A stretch of DNA of 64,000 nucleotides from Macrotis lagotis (taxonomy: Eukaryota; Chordata; Mammalia; Peramelemorphia; Peramelidae). Both the position numbers and the translations under genes were made by a program. The stretch is from the NCBI RefSeq assembly GCF_037893015.1, contig NC_133665.1, positions 37,072,246 through 37,136,245 on the forward strand, given 5' to 3'. Positions 45,393 to 59,900 of this stretch are shown here, piece after piece (position 1 is the stretch's first letter; each line of letters begins with the position of its first letter). The notes under the pieces were generated by a model, which did no database searches, had not been told where the DNA came from, and saw nothing but the letters and a program-made list of their open reading frames with translations.

Positions 45393-45768
45393 AAGCTGAA
45401 ATCTGTGGACTTATTTTTTCTGCTTCTTTCCTTTTATTCCTTTCTTCTTTCATCCTTCCTCATTCCCTCCCTTCTTCTCTCTCTCTCTCTCTCTCTCAAA
45501 TCCTTTCATATTTTTTCTTTCTTCCTCCCTTCCTCCTCCCTCCTCCCTTTCTTCCTCCCCCCATCCCTGCCTTCCTTCCTCCTTCTTTCCTCCTTCCTTC
45601 CTTCTTTCCTTCCTTTATTTCATTTTGAAAAATCTTTTTTCTTTGTAATCCTATGTGCTTTATTTTATGCATTTAAAACATTGTTCTGAGAAGGGTCCAT
45701 GGAAATCATCAAAATACCAAAAGTATCTAGGACACAAAAAAGTTTAGAATTCCTAAACTAAAAAAAAA
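45393..45768 (+). repeat. DNA-transposon-like repeat with internal CT-rich microsatellite
   Basis: Left part 'agctgaaatctgtggactta', then a (CT)n/(CTTC)n tract (about 45,410-45,615). The right part contains 'ttgtaatcctatgtgcttta', 'attgttctgagaagggtcca' and 'ggacacaaaaaagtttagaa'. Same recalled hAT-like family as 25,645-25,850. The open frame at 45,405-45,689 is a low-complexity artefact. Confidence 0.55.
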
Positions 45769-45960
45769 TGAAAATGAAACATGTTATTTGCCTCCCAAAA
45801 CAGAAGTTATAAGCTTAACGAAGAGGACTACATACATTTTTGGAAAACCCATTATGGGCATTTATTTTTCTAAACTATGCAACTATGTATTGAGGACTCT
45901 GTTTCTTAGTTCTGCTTTTATTTGCTCAATGTAAGGTAAGGAAATGGGTTTAGTGAGGGG

Positions 45961-48900
45961 GACAAATTTATTTTCTTTTTTTTTAAGATTTTATTTATTT
46001 TGAGTTTTACAATTTTTCCTCTAATTTTAATTCCCTCCCCCCAACCCCACAGAAGGCAATTTGCCAGTCTTTACATTGTTTCCATGGTATACATTAATCC
46101 AAATAGAATGTGATGAGAGAGAAATCTTATCCTTAAGAAAGAAACATAAACTATAAGAGATGGCAAGATCAAACAATAAGATACCAGCATTTTTTTCTAA
46201 ATTAAAGGTAATAGTCCTTGGTCTCTGTTCAAACTCCACAGTTCTTTTTATGGAAACAGATTGCAAACACTGCAAACAGCCTCAAATTGTCCCTGATTGT
46301 TGCACTGATGGAATGAGCAAATCCTTCAAGGTTGGTCATTACCACCATGTTGCTGTCAGGGTGTACAGTGATTTTCTGGTTCTGTTCATCTCACTCAGCA
46401 TCAGTTCATACAAATCCCCCAGGTTTCCCTGAATTCCCATCCCTCCTGGTTTCTAATAGAACAATAGTATTCCATGACATACATATACCACAGTTTGTTA
46501 AGCCATTCCCCAATTGAAGGACATTTACTTGATTTCTAATTCTTTGCCACCACAAACAGGGCTGCTATGAATACTTTTGTACAAGTGATGTTTTTACCCT
46601 TTTTCATCATCTATTCAGGGTATAGACCCAGTAGTAGCATTGTTGGATCAAAGGGTATGCACATTTTTGTTGCCCTTTGGGCATAGTTCCAAATTTCTCT
46701 CCAGAAAGGTTGCATGGGTACACAACTCCACCAACAATGTAATAGTGTCCCAGATTTCCCACAACCCTTCCAACAATGATCATTATCCTTCCTGGTCATA
46801 TTGGCCAGTCTGAGAGGTGTGAGGTGGTACCTCAGAGAAGCTTTAATTTGCATTTCTCTAATAAGTGATGATTTAGAGCAATTTTTCATATGACTACGGA
46901 TTGATTTGATCTCCACATCTGTAAATTTTCATTGCATATCCTTTGACCATTTGTCAATTGAGGAATAGCTTTTTTTTTAATTTGACTCAGTTCTAGGTAT
47001 ATGTTAGAAATGAACCCTCTGTCAGAAACATTACTTGTAAAGATTGTTTCCCAGTTTATTACATTTCTTTTTATCTTGGCTAGAGTGGTTTTACCTGTGC
47101 CAAAGCTTTTTAACTTAATGTAATCAAAATCATGTAGTTTGTTTTTAATGATGTTCTCCATCTCTTTCTTAGTCACAAGTTTCTTCACTTTACATAGATC
47201 TAACAGGTAAACTACTGCTTGATCTTCTAGTTTGCTTATATTATTGTTTTTTATGTCTAAATCCTGTATCCATTTGGATCTTATCTTGGTAAAGGGTGTT
47301 AGGTGTTGGTCTAATCTAAGTTTCTTCCATACTAACTTCCAATTTCCCCAGCAGTTTTTATCAAAGAGAGAGTTTTTATACCAATAGCTGGACTCTGGGT
47401 TTATCAAACAGCATATTACTATTATCATTTCCTGCTACCTCACCTAGTCTGTTCCACTGGTCCACCACTATATTTCTTAGCCAATACCAGACAGTTTTGA
47501 TGATTGATGCTTTATAACATAATTTTTGATCAGGTAGGGCTAAGCCACCTTCTTTTGCAATTTTTTTCATTAAATCCCCGGAAATTCTTGACTTTTTATT
47601 TCTCCATATGAATTTACTTGCAGCTTTTTCTAACACATTAAAGTAATTTTTTTGGAATTTTGATTGGTAGAGCACTAAACAGGTAGTTTAGTTTTTGTAG
47701 AATTGTTCTTTTTCATATTATCTCAAGCTATCTATGAGCAGTTGATGTTTGCCTAGTTATTTAAATCTGATTTTATTTGTGTGAGAAGTGTTTTATAATT
47801 ATTTTCAAAAAGTTTCTGAGTCTGCCTTGGCAAATAGACTGCCAGGTATTTTATATTGTTTGAGGTTACTTTGAATGAGATTTCTCTTTCTAGCTCTTCC
47901 TGCTGTATCTTGCTAATCATATATAGAAAAGTTGAGGATTGATGAGGGTTTATTTTATATCCTGAAACTTTGCTAAAATTGTTAATTGTTTCCAGTAGTT
48001 TTTTGGGATGATTTCTTGGGATTCTCTAGGTATACCATCATGTCATCTGCAAAGAGTGAGAGTTTTGCCTCTTTCTTCCCAATTCTAATTCCTTCAATTT
48101 CTTTTTCTTCTCTAATTGCTGAAGCTAACATTTCTAATATGATATTTAATAGTAGTGGTGATAATGGACATCCTTGTTTCACCTCTGATATTATTGGCAA
48201 TGCCTCTAGTCTCTCTCCCCATTGAATATAATGTTTGTTGATGGTTTCTGATAGATACTGCTTGTTATTCTAAGGAACAATCCATTTATTCCTACACTCT
48301 CTAGTGTTGTTAGTAGGAATTGGAGCTGTATTTGGTCAAAAGCTTTTTCAGCATCTATTAATATAATCATATAATTTCTGTTAGTTTTGTTGTTGATATA
48401 ATTAATTATACTAACAGTTTTCCTAATATTGAACCAGCCCTGCATTCCTGGGATGAATCCTACTTGGTCAAAATGTACTATCCTAGTGATAACTTGTAAT
48501 CATTTTGCTAAGATTTTTATTTAAGATTTTTGCATCTATATTCTTCAGGGAGATAGGTCTATAATTTTCTTCCTCTGTTTTAACTCTTCCTGGTTTAGGT
48601 ATCAGCACCATATTTGTGTCATAGAAAGAGTTAGGCAGAGTTCCATCTTCCCTTATTTTTTCCAAAGAGTTTATATAGAATTGGAAACAATTGTTTCTTA
48701 AATGTTTGGTAGAATTCACTTGTGAATCTCTCAGGACCTGGAGATTTTTCCTTAGGGAGTTTAATGATGGGTTGTTGAATTTCTTTTTTCCTGAGATAGG
48801 GTTGTTTAGGTATTTAATCTCCACTTCATTTAACCTGGGCAACTTATATTTTTTGTAAATATTCATCCATTTCACTTAGATTGTCAAATTTATTGTCATA

Positions 48901-49045
48901 GAGTTGAGTAAAATAATTCTGAATTATTACTTTAATTTCCTCCTCATTGGTGGTCAGTTCACTTTTTTCATTTATTATACTGGCAATTTGGTTTTCTTCT
49001 TCCTTTTTTTAATCAAACTGACCAGAGGTGACAAATTTATTTTCT
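45961..49045 (-). mobile_element. L1-B2: 5'-truncated L1, perfect 16 bp target-site duplication
   Basis: The insert at 45,977-49,029 (3,053 bp) is bounded by identical 'gacaaatttattttct' copies at 45,961-45,976 and 49,030-49,045. The poly(A) is the T run at 45,978 onward. It contains the 3' UTR and ORF2 from just upstream of the RT domain to the C-terminus. The truncation is at the 5' side of the linker before RT. This is the longest L1-B copy here and the best reference for the nested fragments. Confidence 0.95.
46611..48980 (-). pseudogene. L1-B2 ORF2 remnant: RT and C-terminal domain
   Basis: Reading from high to low coordinates: the pre-RT linker at 48,483-48,875 ('[20 protein letters not shown]', '[20 protein letters not shown]'); RT palm at 48,206-48,445 ('ILIDAEKAFDQIQ'); 47,982-48,200 with 'QGCPLSPLL' and the catalytic 'FADDMMVY'; thumb and C-terminal parts at 46,886-47,675; and the end at 46,611-46,916. 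Several frameshifts and stops separate these pieces. Catalytic aspartates are retained at sequence level, but the gene is dead and lacks the endonuclease. Confidence 0.9.
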
Positions 49046-49275
49046 AAAAAAGAAAAAGCTATTTATGCTATTGTCACTTATTTCAATACAGTAGTAATAT
49101 AAAATTCAGGCTCTGAACCACAGTACCAAAGAGAAATGTATTTCAATTCGTTGCCTTAATAAGGAAAAACTGCTATCAATATCATTATTATTATTTAGAA
49201 TAAATGAAAAAATAACATATATAAGGGCACAGGACAAAAAGTAAACACCACTTGTGTTCTTAAATCATAGTATTG

Positions 49276-49444
49276 CTGGGGGCAGCTAGGTGGTTCAGTA
49301 GATAGAGCACAGGCCCTGAGGTCAGGAGTACCTGAGTTCACATCTAACCTCAAAGATGTAATAATTACCTAGCTGTGTGGCCTTGGGCAAGCCACTTAAC
49401 TCCATTGCCTTACAAAAAACCTAAAATAAATATATCAATCAACC
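49276..49444 (+). mobile_element. Young tRNA/CORE SINE (WSINE1-like)
   Basis: 'gggggcagctaggtggttca', 'aataattacctagctgtgtg' and the tail 'cttacaaaaaacctaaaata'. A perfect 13 bp duplication 'aatcatagtattg' flanks it at 49,263-49,275 and 49,445-49,457. Confidence 0.93.
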
Positions 49445-49571
49445 AATCATAGTATTGTTAAGATGTAGACTATGTAATTTTTTTAAACCTCATAGACTAA
49501 ATAAACTGTTAAGGTCCTTCCCAGCCCCAGTTACTATTATCCCCTAATCTAATTCAATAAACATTTTTAGG

Positions 49572-49716
49572 AGGCAGCTAGGTGGAATAGTTAATAGAGT
49601 ACAATGCTTGGAGGCAGGAAGAATACTGCCTCCACTTCTGTTTTAGATACTTCCTAGCCATATGGAAAGTCACTTGACATCTTTCAATATCAGTTTCATC
49701 TGCAACCAATCAATTG
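49572..49716 (+). mobile_element. tRNA SINE
   Basis: 'gaggcagctaggtggaatag', 'gcttggaggcaggaagaata' and 'tggaaagtcacttgacatct'. It lies head-to-tail-inverted against the SINE at 49,720. Confidence 0.7.
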
Positions 49717-49719
49717 AAA

Positions 49720-50056
49720 ATGATGATGATGATGATGATGATGATGGCAATGATGATGCTTGATCTTTGCTCTTGCAGAAGACCATAACACCAGGGAGGT
49801 GATGCCATGAGAAGCAGATAAATTGGATTTGAGTTGTGAGTCACCAGTTTCACTTTATCCTCCAGAGCCCTCTGGGTCAAATGGCCAAATAAGGAATAGA
49901 ATGACTGAAGATGGTCCTGAATGTGAGGCAATCAGGGTTAAATGATGTGTCCAAGGTCACACAACTTGTAATCATCAAGCATCTAAGGCTAGATGAACTC
50001 CCATCCTCCCCACTCCAAAACCAGTCCTCTATCCACTGTACCACCAAGCTGCCCCA
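49720..50056 (-). mobile_element. tRNA/CORE SINE with (ATG)n tail, RTE-tail type
   Basis: The (ATG)n tail at 49,720-49,746 is followed by 'cagaagaccataacaccagg', 'agagccctctgggtcaaatg', 'gtgtccaaggtcacacaact' and the head 'gtaccaccaagctgcccc'. Same family as 149-471, with a longer tail. Confidence 0.8.
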
Positions 50057-50069
50057 TCATCATAACTAA

Positions 50070-52591
50070 ATCAATTAATCCACATTTATTAAGCACCTAA
50101 TTTGCTACACGCTGGGGATATAAAGAGGTAGAAGACAATTCTTGCCCTCAAGGAGTTTCTAATAATGAGGGACACAACATGCAAAAATACATATAAAGAG
50201 CCAATAGACCTGTGCTTTAGGGAAATCACTTTGGCAGTGGAATGCAGGATAGATTGGAGAAGAGAGAGAGACACTTGAGAAAGGTTGATTGCTATAATAA
50301 TTCAGTCCTAAGTTAATGAAGGCATCTATAGTGGTAGCAGTGTCAGGGTGGGAGAAGGGGGTATAGTTGAAAGATGTTCCAGAGGTGACATCCACAGGCC
50401 TTGGCAAATGTTTAGATATGGAAGGAGAAAGATGGTGAGGACTTCAGGTTGATGTCTAGATTTGTGAGCTTGAGGGATAAGGAGGATCGTGTTGCCCTCT
50501 TTGGTAATATAAAAGGTAGGGGAAGATCGGTTGTAGGGAAAGATAATGAATTCTGTTTTTAAATAGGTTTAGTTTAAGATGTCTACTGAACATCCACTTC
50601 TAGATGTCTGAAAGGCAGTTAGAGATATGAAATTGAAACTGAGCAGAGATATTTGAAGATTATCAGAATAGAGTTTATCATTAAATACATGGAATCTGAT
50701 AAGACCAGCAAGGAAAGTAATATAGATAGAGAAAATAAGAGCATCCAGGATAGAACAATAATGGACAGCTATGGTTAGAGGATGTGATCTCAATGAGAAT
50801 TCAGCAAAGACTAAGTAGGCATAAACAGATAAATAATAGATAAGCCAGAAGAGACTGGTATCCTGAAACTAGAAAGCATCAAGGAGAAAAAGGTAATCAA
50901 AGAGCAGAGTATGTCCAAAGTTGCAGGGGTCAAAAAGAATGAGGACTGAGAAAAGGACATGGGATTTGGCAACTAAGAGAATATTAATAACTTCAAAGAG
51001 AGCTGCATCAATGGGAAAAGAACAGAAAACTGATAATAGGAGTTAAGAAAGGAGTGAGAGGAAAGAAAATAGACACCTTTTGTACAGAGTCTTTTTGAAG
51101 AGTTAAGCTACAAAGAACAGGAGAGATATAATGATAGTGAGACTAAAATGATCAATTGAGATTTATTTTTCAAGGAGGGGGATCATGGACATCTTTGTAG
51201 GCATAGGGAATGAACTGTAGATAGGGAGAAACTGAGCATAAATGAAAAAGTGGGGATGATGGTGGGGAAGCAATCTTCTAGGTAGACATGATGTATTTGT
51301 AGTCTCTTAAAAAATTGAAAAGTTAACTTTATAAAGAATAACTTTTCAGTTTTTTAAGAATTCCTTTGCAAATAAAGCTTGATAAAGAGTAAAACACTTT
51401 ACCATGTGAAACAAGGATGAAGTAGGAGAGGGTGTAAGAAGACATCTAAATGATAGGAGATGAGGTAGAGGAGAGAAGAGAGTTCATGATAAATGATCTC
51501 AGTTTTTTCCTGTAAAATATATGGCAAAGTTCTCAACTGAAATAAAACAGATTAGCATTGAGGAGGAGAGATGTAAAGATTTGGAAGAGTGAGTTGATAA
51601 GGGAGGCATTGAAAGATTGCTTAGCAACAGTGAGAGCCCAGTGAGAGCAACAGTGATAGCATAACAGTGTTTAAGCAACATAAATCTGTAGTGACCTCAG
51701 CAAGAATGGTTGGATGATTTTCTTTATCTTTAAGGGGATTTTAGAATTCTCAAAAAATGGAAGTGGTGCATTGGTGAGTGATGGCAAGATCAAGCTATCC
51801 TAATATGTAGTGGAGGTTGACTAGAAAAATTGCTTATGGAAAGAGTAAGTTTAGGAAATAAGTAGTTAGATATTTTGAGGGAGATTGATATGTATTTGGA
51901 AATCTCTTAGGAAGAGAAGGGGAAAATATATGTTCTATGTACTGGGCTCATTAAAGATTGGGTGAGGCCTGGGGGGTCTGGGGACAATAGCTTTTGGGAT
52001 TTTCATTGAGCAATAAATCTGAATAGTATGAACCTCAAATGAAGAGGGGCTTTCAATGAGAGAGATGGTGAAGACACACCATTTCTAGAAGACACATTGC
52101 AGAGAAAGGGTTATTTCCAACTCCCTGACTCAACCAGTGAACCAAGGACAATGAGAGATGGTGGAGCCAATTTTGGAAAGGAAAGGATGACCACTGTTGC
52201 TAAGTCAATTAAAGGGAGACAGGTTTAAGTAATAGTTAACACTGGAAGGAACAGATAGGAAAAGATTTATAATAAAGGGAAGATTGTTGCCTATGGAGTA
52301 CACCTTCCAGAGGGCCTGGGTAGTGTTTAAATGAAACTTTGAGATGAGAAAGTTGAGTTTTGGGAGGTGGAAAATAGAGTTTGGAAGATGATCTATAAAG
52401 TATCAGAATTACTGTAATGTGAAGAGTATCACCAGGTGTGAGAATATTTATCTTTCAGTAGAGAATATCTCTTTTCACAATGGAGTTTGCATGAGATAGA
52501 TTTTTTTTTCCTACTTCAGTATTTCTCTTCCCTCCAAAGATTGAGATAAATCAGGAAACGAATACAGTATGTGATGGAGATCAAAACTATC
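50070..52591 (-). mobile_element. Long L2 LINE, antisense
   Basis: The 3' terminus is at the left ('tttattaagcacctaatttg', 'gccctcaaggagtttctaat'). ORF2 sequence then extends rightwards on the minus strand: 50,089-50,274 encodes 'LLQSILHSTAKVISLK', and 50,159-50,407 encodes 'HPDTATTIDAFINLGLNYY'; both match the L2 RT-domain C-terminal side. Blocks to about 51,260 ('ctgaggactgagaaaagg'-like at 50,940, 'tctttgtaggcatagggaat' at 51,195) keep the L2 order. Beyond 51,300 the assignment is weaker. The 2.5 kb length is long for an L2 relic. L1-A2 interrupts or abuts it at 52,592. Confidence 0.7.
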
Positions 52592-53329
52592 CTGTAGGAG
52601 ATTTTCTTGGGTGGAGCCAAGATGGTGGTGTGAAGCTAGCATGCTGCCAGTGCTTTTCCCTACCAAAGATAAATGAAGTCTCTACTCTGACATTCACACT
52701 ACAGATCCCTCCAAGAAAAAAAGAAGATTCAAAGAAATTTTCAACTGCAAACATCATGGAGGATCCTCAGTGGAGGTCTGTCTCTTTGGAGGAAAAGGGG
52801 ACATAAAGTCCAGGAGGCAGGAGAGTGGGGAAGCCAGCATGAAACTCTTAGCCACAGTGCAATCCAGGTCCCAACAGCTTAACAATAGCAGAGGTCCTGG
52901 CAGCTAGATAGCAAGTCAGCTATACGACTCCCAACCCCCAAACAAAGTCTGAATCTTGGGGCAAAAAACAGGACTGGGTTGGGAACAAACCAGTATGTAG
53001 GCAGAATCTGGACATAAAGAAGGTAATAAACCTCTGCAAATGCAAGGCCTATACGACATAAGGCAACATCTTGACCAATAGCAAGTCAGGGTTCAAACAC
53101 TAGCCCCAGCAAAAAAAAAAAATAGCTTGGATCTATACTCCCTATACCCCAGGAGCAGAGGTAAAATAACAAAGATGATAAAAAATGCTAAAAGAGCACT
53201 CATTATAAAAACTATTTTGCAGCTAAAGATGATAACAATGTCATATCAGAAGAAGAAATCACTGAAAAATTACTCATAGGGTAAGTCTCAAAAGGGTCTA
53301 TGAATTGGACTCAAATTCACAAGCTTATA

Positions 53330-55560
<2,231 letters not shown>

Positions 55561-55589
55561 AAAAACACAAAACATTTTGGTCAAGACCT

Positions 55590-56076
55590 TAAAATTGTAT
55601 GCAAGCCTAAAAGGGAAGATATGTAACACTTCTAATTCTTTAAAACTTTACTTCTCTTAGGATAACTAAAGGGTAAAATATAATTGAAGAGAATGGACTA
55701 AAGGCTATGGGTATAATTGGATCTTATCTCTCCATTGAATAGGTTCAAGATGATATCAAAAAGTTTGAAAGAAAAAAAGGCCTGAAGAAAAGCAGGGGTT
55801 TTAACTTTAAACTTCAGTGTCTCATTATACTTTGAGCCACTTTAATCCTACTGTGCTTAGCACCTTGTCTAATCAGGGGAACCATAAATTGCAAGGACCT
55901 GAGTCAGTGTTTGTGTAACCTACAATGTTTGTAAAGTTATCAGGTAAGACCTCCAGAGCCTCACAGAATTAGAGATATTTAAAATTCTTTCAGTTAATTA
56001 GATCAGGAATTACCTTAACGCCTGCTTCACTTAACAAGGAGTTAAGTACTCTGGGTTGTGGTGGGGCAGGGGTAAA

Positions 56077-56131
<55 letters not shown>

Positions 56132-56915
56132 AGCCTTCTATCATTTAACAAGGTGTTAAGTACCCTGAGTGGAGAGGGAGGAAGTAAAGTATGAAAGAAA
56201 ATAGGCCTTCTTTCACTTAACAGGGGGTTAAATATCCTGAATCTTGATGGGGGAAGGGGATTGGGAGGGTAATGTGTGAGAGAAATAGGCTGGAGCTGGG
56301 GAGGGGGTTGGGGGGAGGAAGGGCACAAATGGTTCAAGAAATGATATGGTTTTGGATGATATTTTGGTTCATGAGGAGAAGTACTTGAAAGATACTAGAA
56401 AAAGTGGTAATGTAAAAAATGAATATAATTATAAGCTGATGCAATTTGAGTCAATGCTGCTTTATCAAGCAAGCAAGCAACCTATCTTAATAACTTAATA
56501 ACAATATGAGCTTATCAAGCAATCAAATAATCAAATAGTGATGGATGATACCTGATTAATATTATTAGAGTAATAAATAACACCAAGGGAAGAGGCACAA
56601 AGATTTATAATTTTGGGGAGAGAGGCGAGAATGTGAATGCTGAGTAAATTCTAAACAATAGATTTATCCCAGAGAGGGTATAAGATACATTCTTGGTTGG
56701 GTTTAAAGAACTAAACTAATCTTCAGGGAAGTGAGGGGACTGGGAAAGGGAAAGATAAGGGAAGAAGGAACTGATAAAAGGGAAGATGAGGTATAAATGA
56801 AAATAAGCAAAGTTAAATTTTTAAAAGAAAACTCAAAAGGTAGTCAAATTTTGGTGAGGAAGAATAAGAGAAAAGAAAAGAGAAAAATATAGATGAAGAT
56901 AGCATAGAGGAAAAT
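55590..56915 (+). other. L1-A2 inter-ORF region
   Basis: About 1.3 kb between ORF1 and ORF2. It includes a GT/GA microsatellite (56,076-56,127). 'aacaaggagttaagtactct' recurs as 'aacaaggtgttaagtaccct' and 'aacagggggttaaatatcct' at 56,033, 56,147 and 56,219, an imperfect ~90-110 bp tandem structure. Its second half matches the complement of 9,140-9,620 in L1-A1. Confidence 0.75.
56076..56127. repeat. (GT)n(GA)n microsatellite
   Basis: A short GT run followed by about 20 GA units inside the L1-A2 inter-ORF region. Confidence 0.95.
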
Positions 56916-56919
56916 ACAG

Positions 56920-59900
56920 AATTAGTAATCATAACTGTAATTGTAAATGGGATAAACTGTCCCATAAGACAGAAACAGATAGCAGAATGGAATAAAAACC
57001 AGAATCCTACAATACCATGTTTGCAAGAAATGCATTTGTTGCAGAGAGATATACAGAGGGTAAAGATAAAAGGTTGGAATTAAATATATTATGCCTCAAC
57101 TGAAATAAAAAAAATCTGGAACAATGATCCTAATCTCAGATAAACTAAAAGCAAAAGTCAATCTCATTAAAGGGGATAGGGAAGGAAACTACATCTTAAA
57201 AGGCACCATTTGTAATGAAGCTATATCATTACTAAACATGTATGTACCTAATGGTATAGCATCTGAATTCCTAAAGGAAAAGTTGAGTTAATTACAAGGA
57301 GATATACACAGCAAAACTTTAATAATAGGAGACCTCAATCTCCCTCTCTCAGAACTAGATAAATCTGACAACAAAATAACAAGGAAGTTAAGAAGGTGAA
57401 TGAAATCTTAGAAAACTTAGATATTATAGACCTCTGGAGCTATCTTAATGGAGACTGGAAAGAATATGCCTTTTTCTTGGCAGTGCGTGGCACCTATACA
57501 AAAATTGACCAAGTACTAGGGCACAAAAACATTATATCAAATGCAGAAAAACAGAAATAATAAATACACACTTCTCAGACCATGATGCAACAAAAATTTC
57601 ATGTAATAAAGGATCATGGAAAAATAAACCAAGAACTTATTGGAAATTAAATAACTTTATCTTAAATAGTGGGTGGATCAAAAAGCAAATAATAGAAATA
57701 ATCAATAAATATATCCAAGAAAATGATAATAATGAAATATCATACCAAAATTTATGGGATGCAGGCAGGGAAATTTTGAGGGTAAATATTATATCTCTAA
57801 ATAACTATATGACTAAAACAGAGAAAAGTGAGATCAATGAATTGGGGTATGCAACTAAAAAAAAGCTAGAAAAAAGAACAAATTAAAGATACCCAATTAA
57901 ATACTAAATTAGAAATTCTGAAAATCAAGGGAGAGATTAATAAAATTGAAAGCAAGAAAACCATTAATCTCATCAATAAATTTAAGAGTTGGTTTTATGA
58001 AACATCCAATAAAATAGTCAAACCTTTGGGTAATCTGATCAAAAAAAGAAAGAAGATTACCAAATTACCAGTATCAAAAATGAAAAGGGTGAACCAACCA
58101 ACAATGAGGAGGCAATTAAAGAGATGATTTGGAGCTACTTTTATGAACCATATGCCAATAAATTGGAAAACCTGAATGAAATAGATGAATATTTACAAAA
58201 ATACAAACTACCCAGATTAACAGAAGAGGAAATAAATTACTTAAATAACCCCATTTAAGAAGAAGAAATTCAAGAAACCATCAATAAACTCCCTAAGAAA
58301 AAGTCTCCAAGTCCAGATGGATTTATAAGCGAATTCTACCAAACATTTAAGGAACAATTAATTCCTATTCTATATAAACTACTTTTAAAAAACAGGAGAG
58401 GAAGAAGTTCTGCCAAACTCCTTTTATGACACCAACATGGTACTGATACTTAAAACAGGAAGAACCAAAGCAGACAAAGAAAATTATATACCAATTTCCC
58501 TAATGAATATTGATGCAAAAAAATCTTAAATAAAATTTTAGCAATTAGAGTACAGAAAATCATTACTAGAATAATGCACCATGATCAGATATGATTTAAA
58601 CCAGGAGATAGGGATGGTTCAACTTTAGGAAAACTTCAACATAATTAAATATATCAAAAGCAAAAACAGCAGAAATCATATGATTATCTCAATAGATGCT
58701 GAAAAAATCCTTTGACAAAATACAATATCCATTCCTACTAAAAAACACTAGAAAGTTTAGGAATAAATGGAGTTTTTCCTAAAATAATAAATGGTATCTA
58801 TCTAAAATCATCAACAAATATTATATGTAATGGGAATAAACTTGGAGCATTTTGAACAAAATCAGGGGTGAAACAAGGATGACCATTATCACCAGTACTA
58901 TTCAATATGGTATTAGAAGGGCTAGCAGTAGCAATAAGAGAAGAAAAAGAAATTGAAGGACTCTGAATTGGCAAAGAAGAAGTAAAACTTTCACTCTTTG
59001 CAGATGATGTGATGGTATACCTAGAGAACCTGAGAAAATTATCTAAAAAACTCCTTGAAACAATCAAATTTATTAAAGTAGCAGATTATAAAATAAACCC
59101 ATGGAAATCATCAGCATTTCTATATATGACCAACAAAGACCAAGAGCAAGAGACAGAAAGAGAAATTCCATTTAAAATAATTATAAATAACATTAAACAC
59201 ATGGGAATCAACCTCCTAAAACAAACCCAGAAACTGTATGAACACAATTATAAAGCACTTCTCACGTAAATAAAGGCATATCTAAATAATTAGAAAAATG
59301 TGAAATGCTCATGGTTAGGTCAAGCTAATATAATAAAAATGACAATTCTACCCAAATTAAATTACTTATTCTGTGTCTTACCAATCAAACTACCAAATAA
59401 CTTCTTTACTGGGATAGAAAAATTGGTAACAAAATGCATCTGGAGCAACAAATGGGCAAGAATAGAAAGGAAACTGATGATAAAAATGTAAAGGAAGGTG
59501 GCCTAGCTCTACTAGATCTAAAACTATTCTTTTTTTAAAAGATTTTATTCATTTTGAGTTTTACAATTTTTCTCCTAATCTTACTTCCTTCCCTACAACC
59601 CCCACAGAAGGCAATTTGCCAGTCTTTACAATAAGATATCCATTTTTTCCCCCTAAATTAAAGGTAATAGTCCTTGGTCTCTGTTCAAACCCCACAGTTC
59701 TTTCTCTGAATACAAATTGTATTCTCCATTGCAGACAGCCTCAAATTGTCCCTGACTGTTGCACTGATGGAATGCATGAGTCTATCAAGGTGGATCATTG
59801 CCCCCATGTTGCCGTTATGGTGTACAGTGTTCTTCTGGTTCTGCTGATTTTGCTGAGGATCAGTTCATACAAGTCTTTCCAGGCTTCTCTGAATTCCTAT

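Noticed and set aside
46611-48875. Reverse transcriptase-like open frames as a possible host or viral gene
   Set aside because: They are pieces of L1-B2 ORF2, bounded by a target-site duplication and broken by stops.
149-50056. tRNA genes suggested by A-box and B-box-like motifs in many SINEs
   Set aside because: Each lies within a SINE with CORE and tail modules; no cloverleaf of a standalone tRNA was seen.
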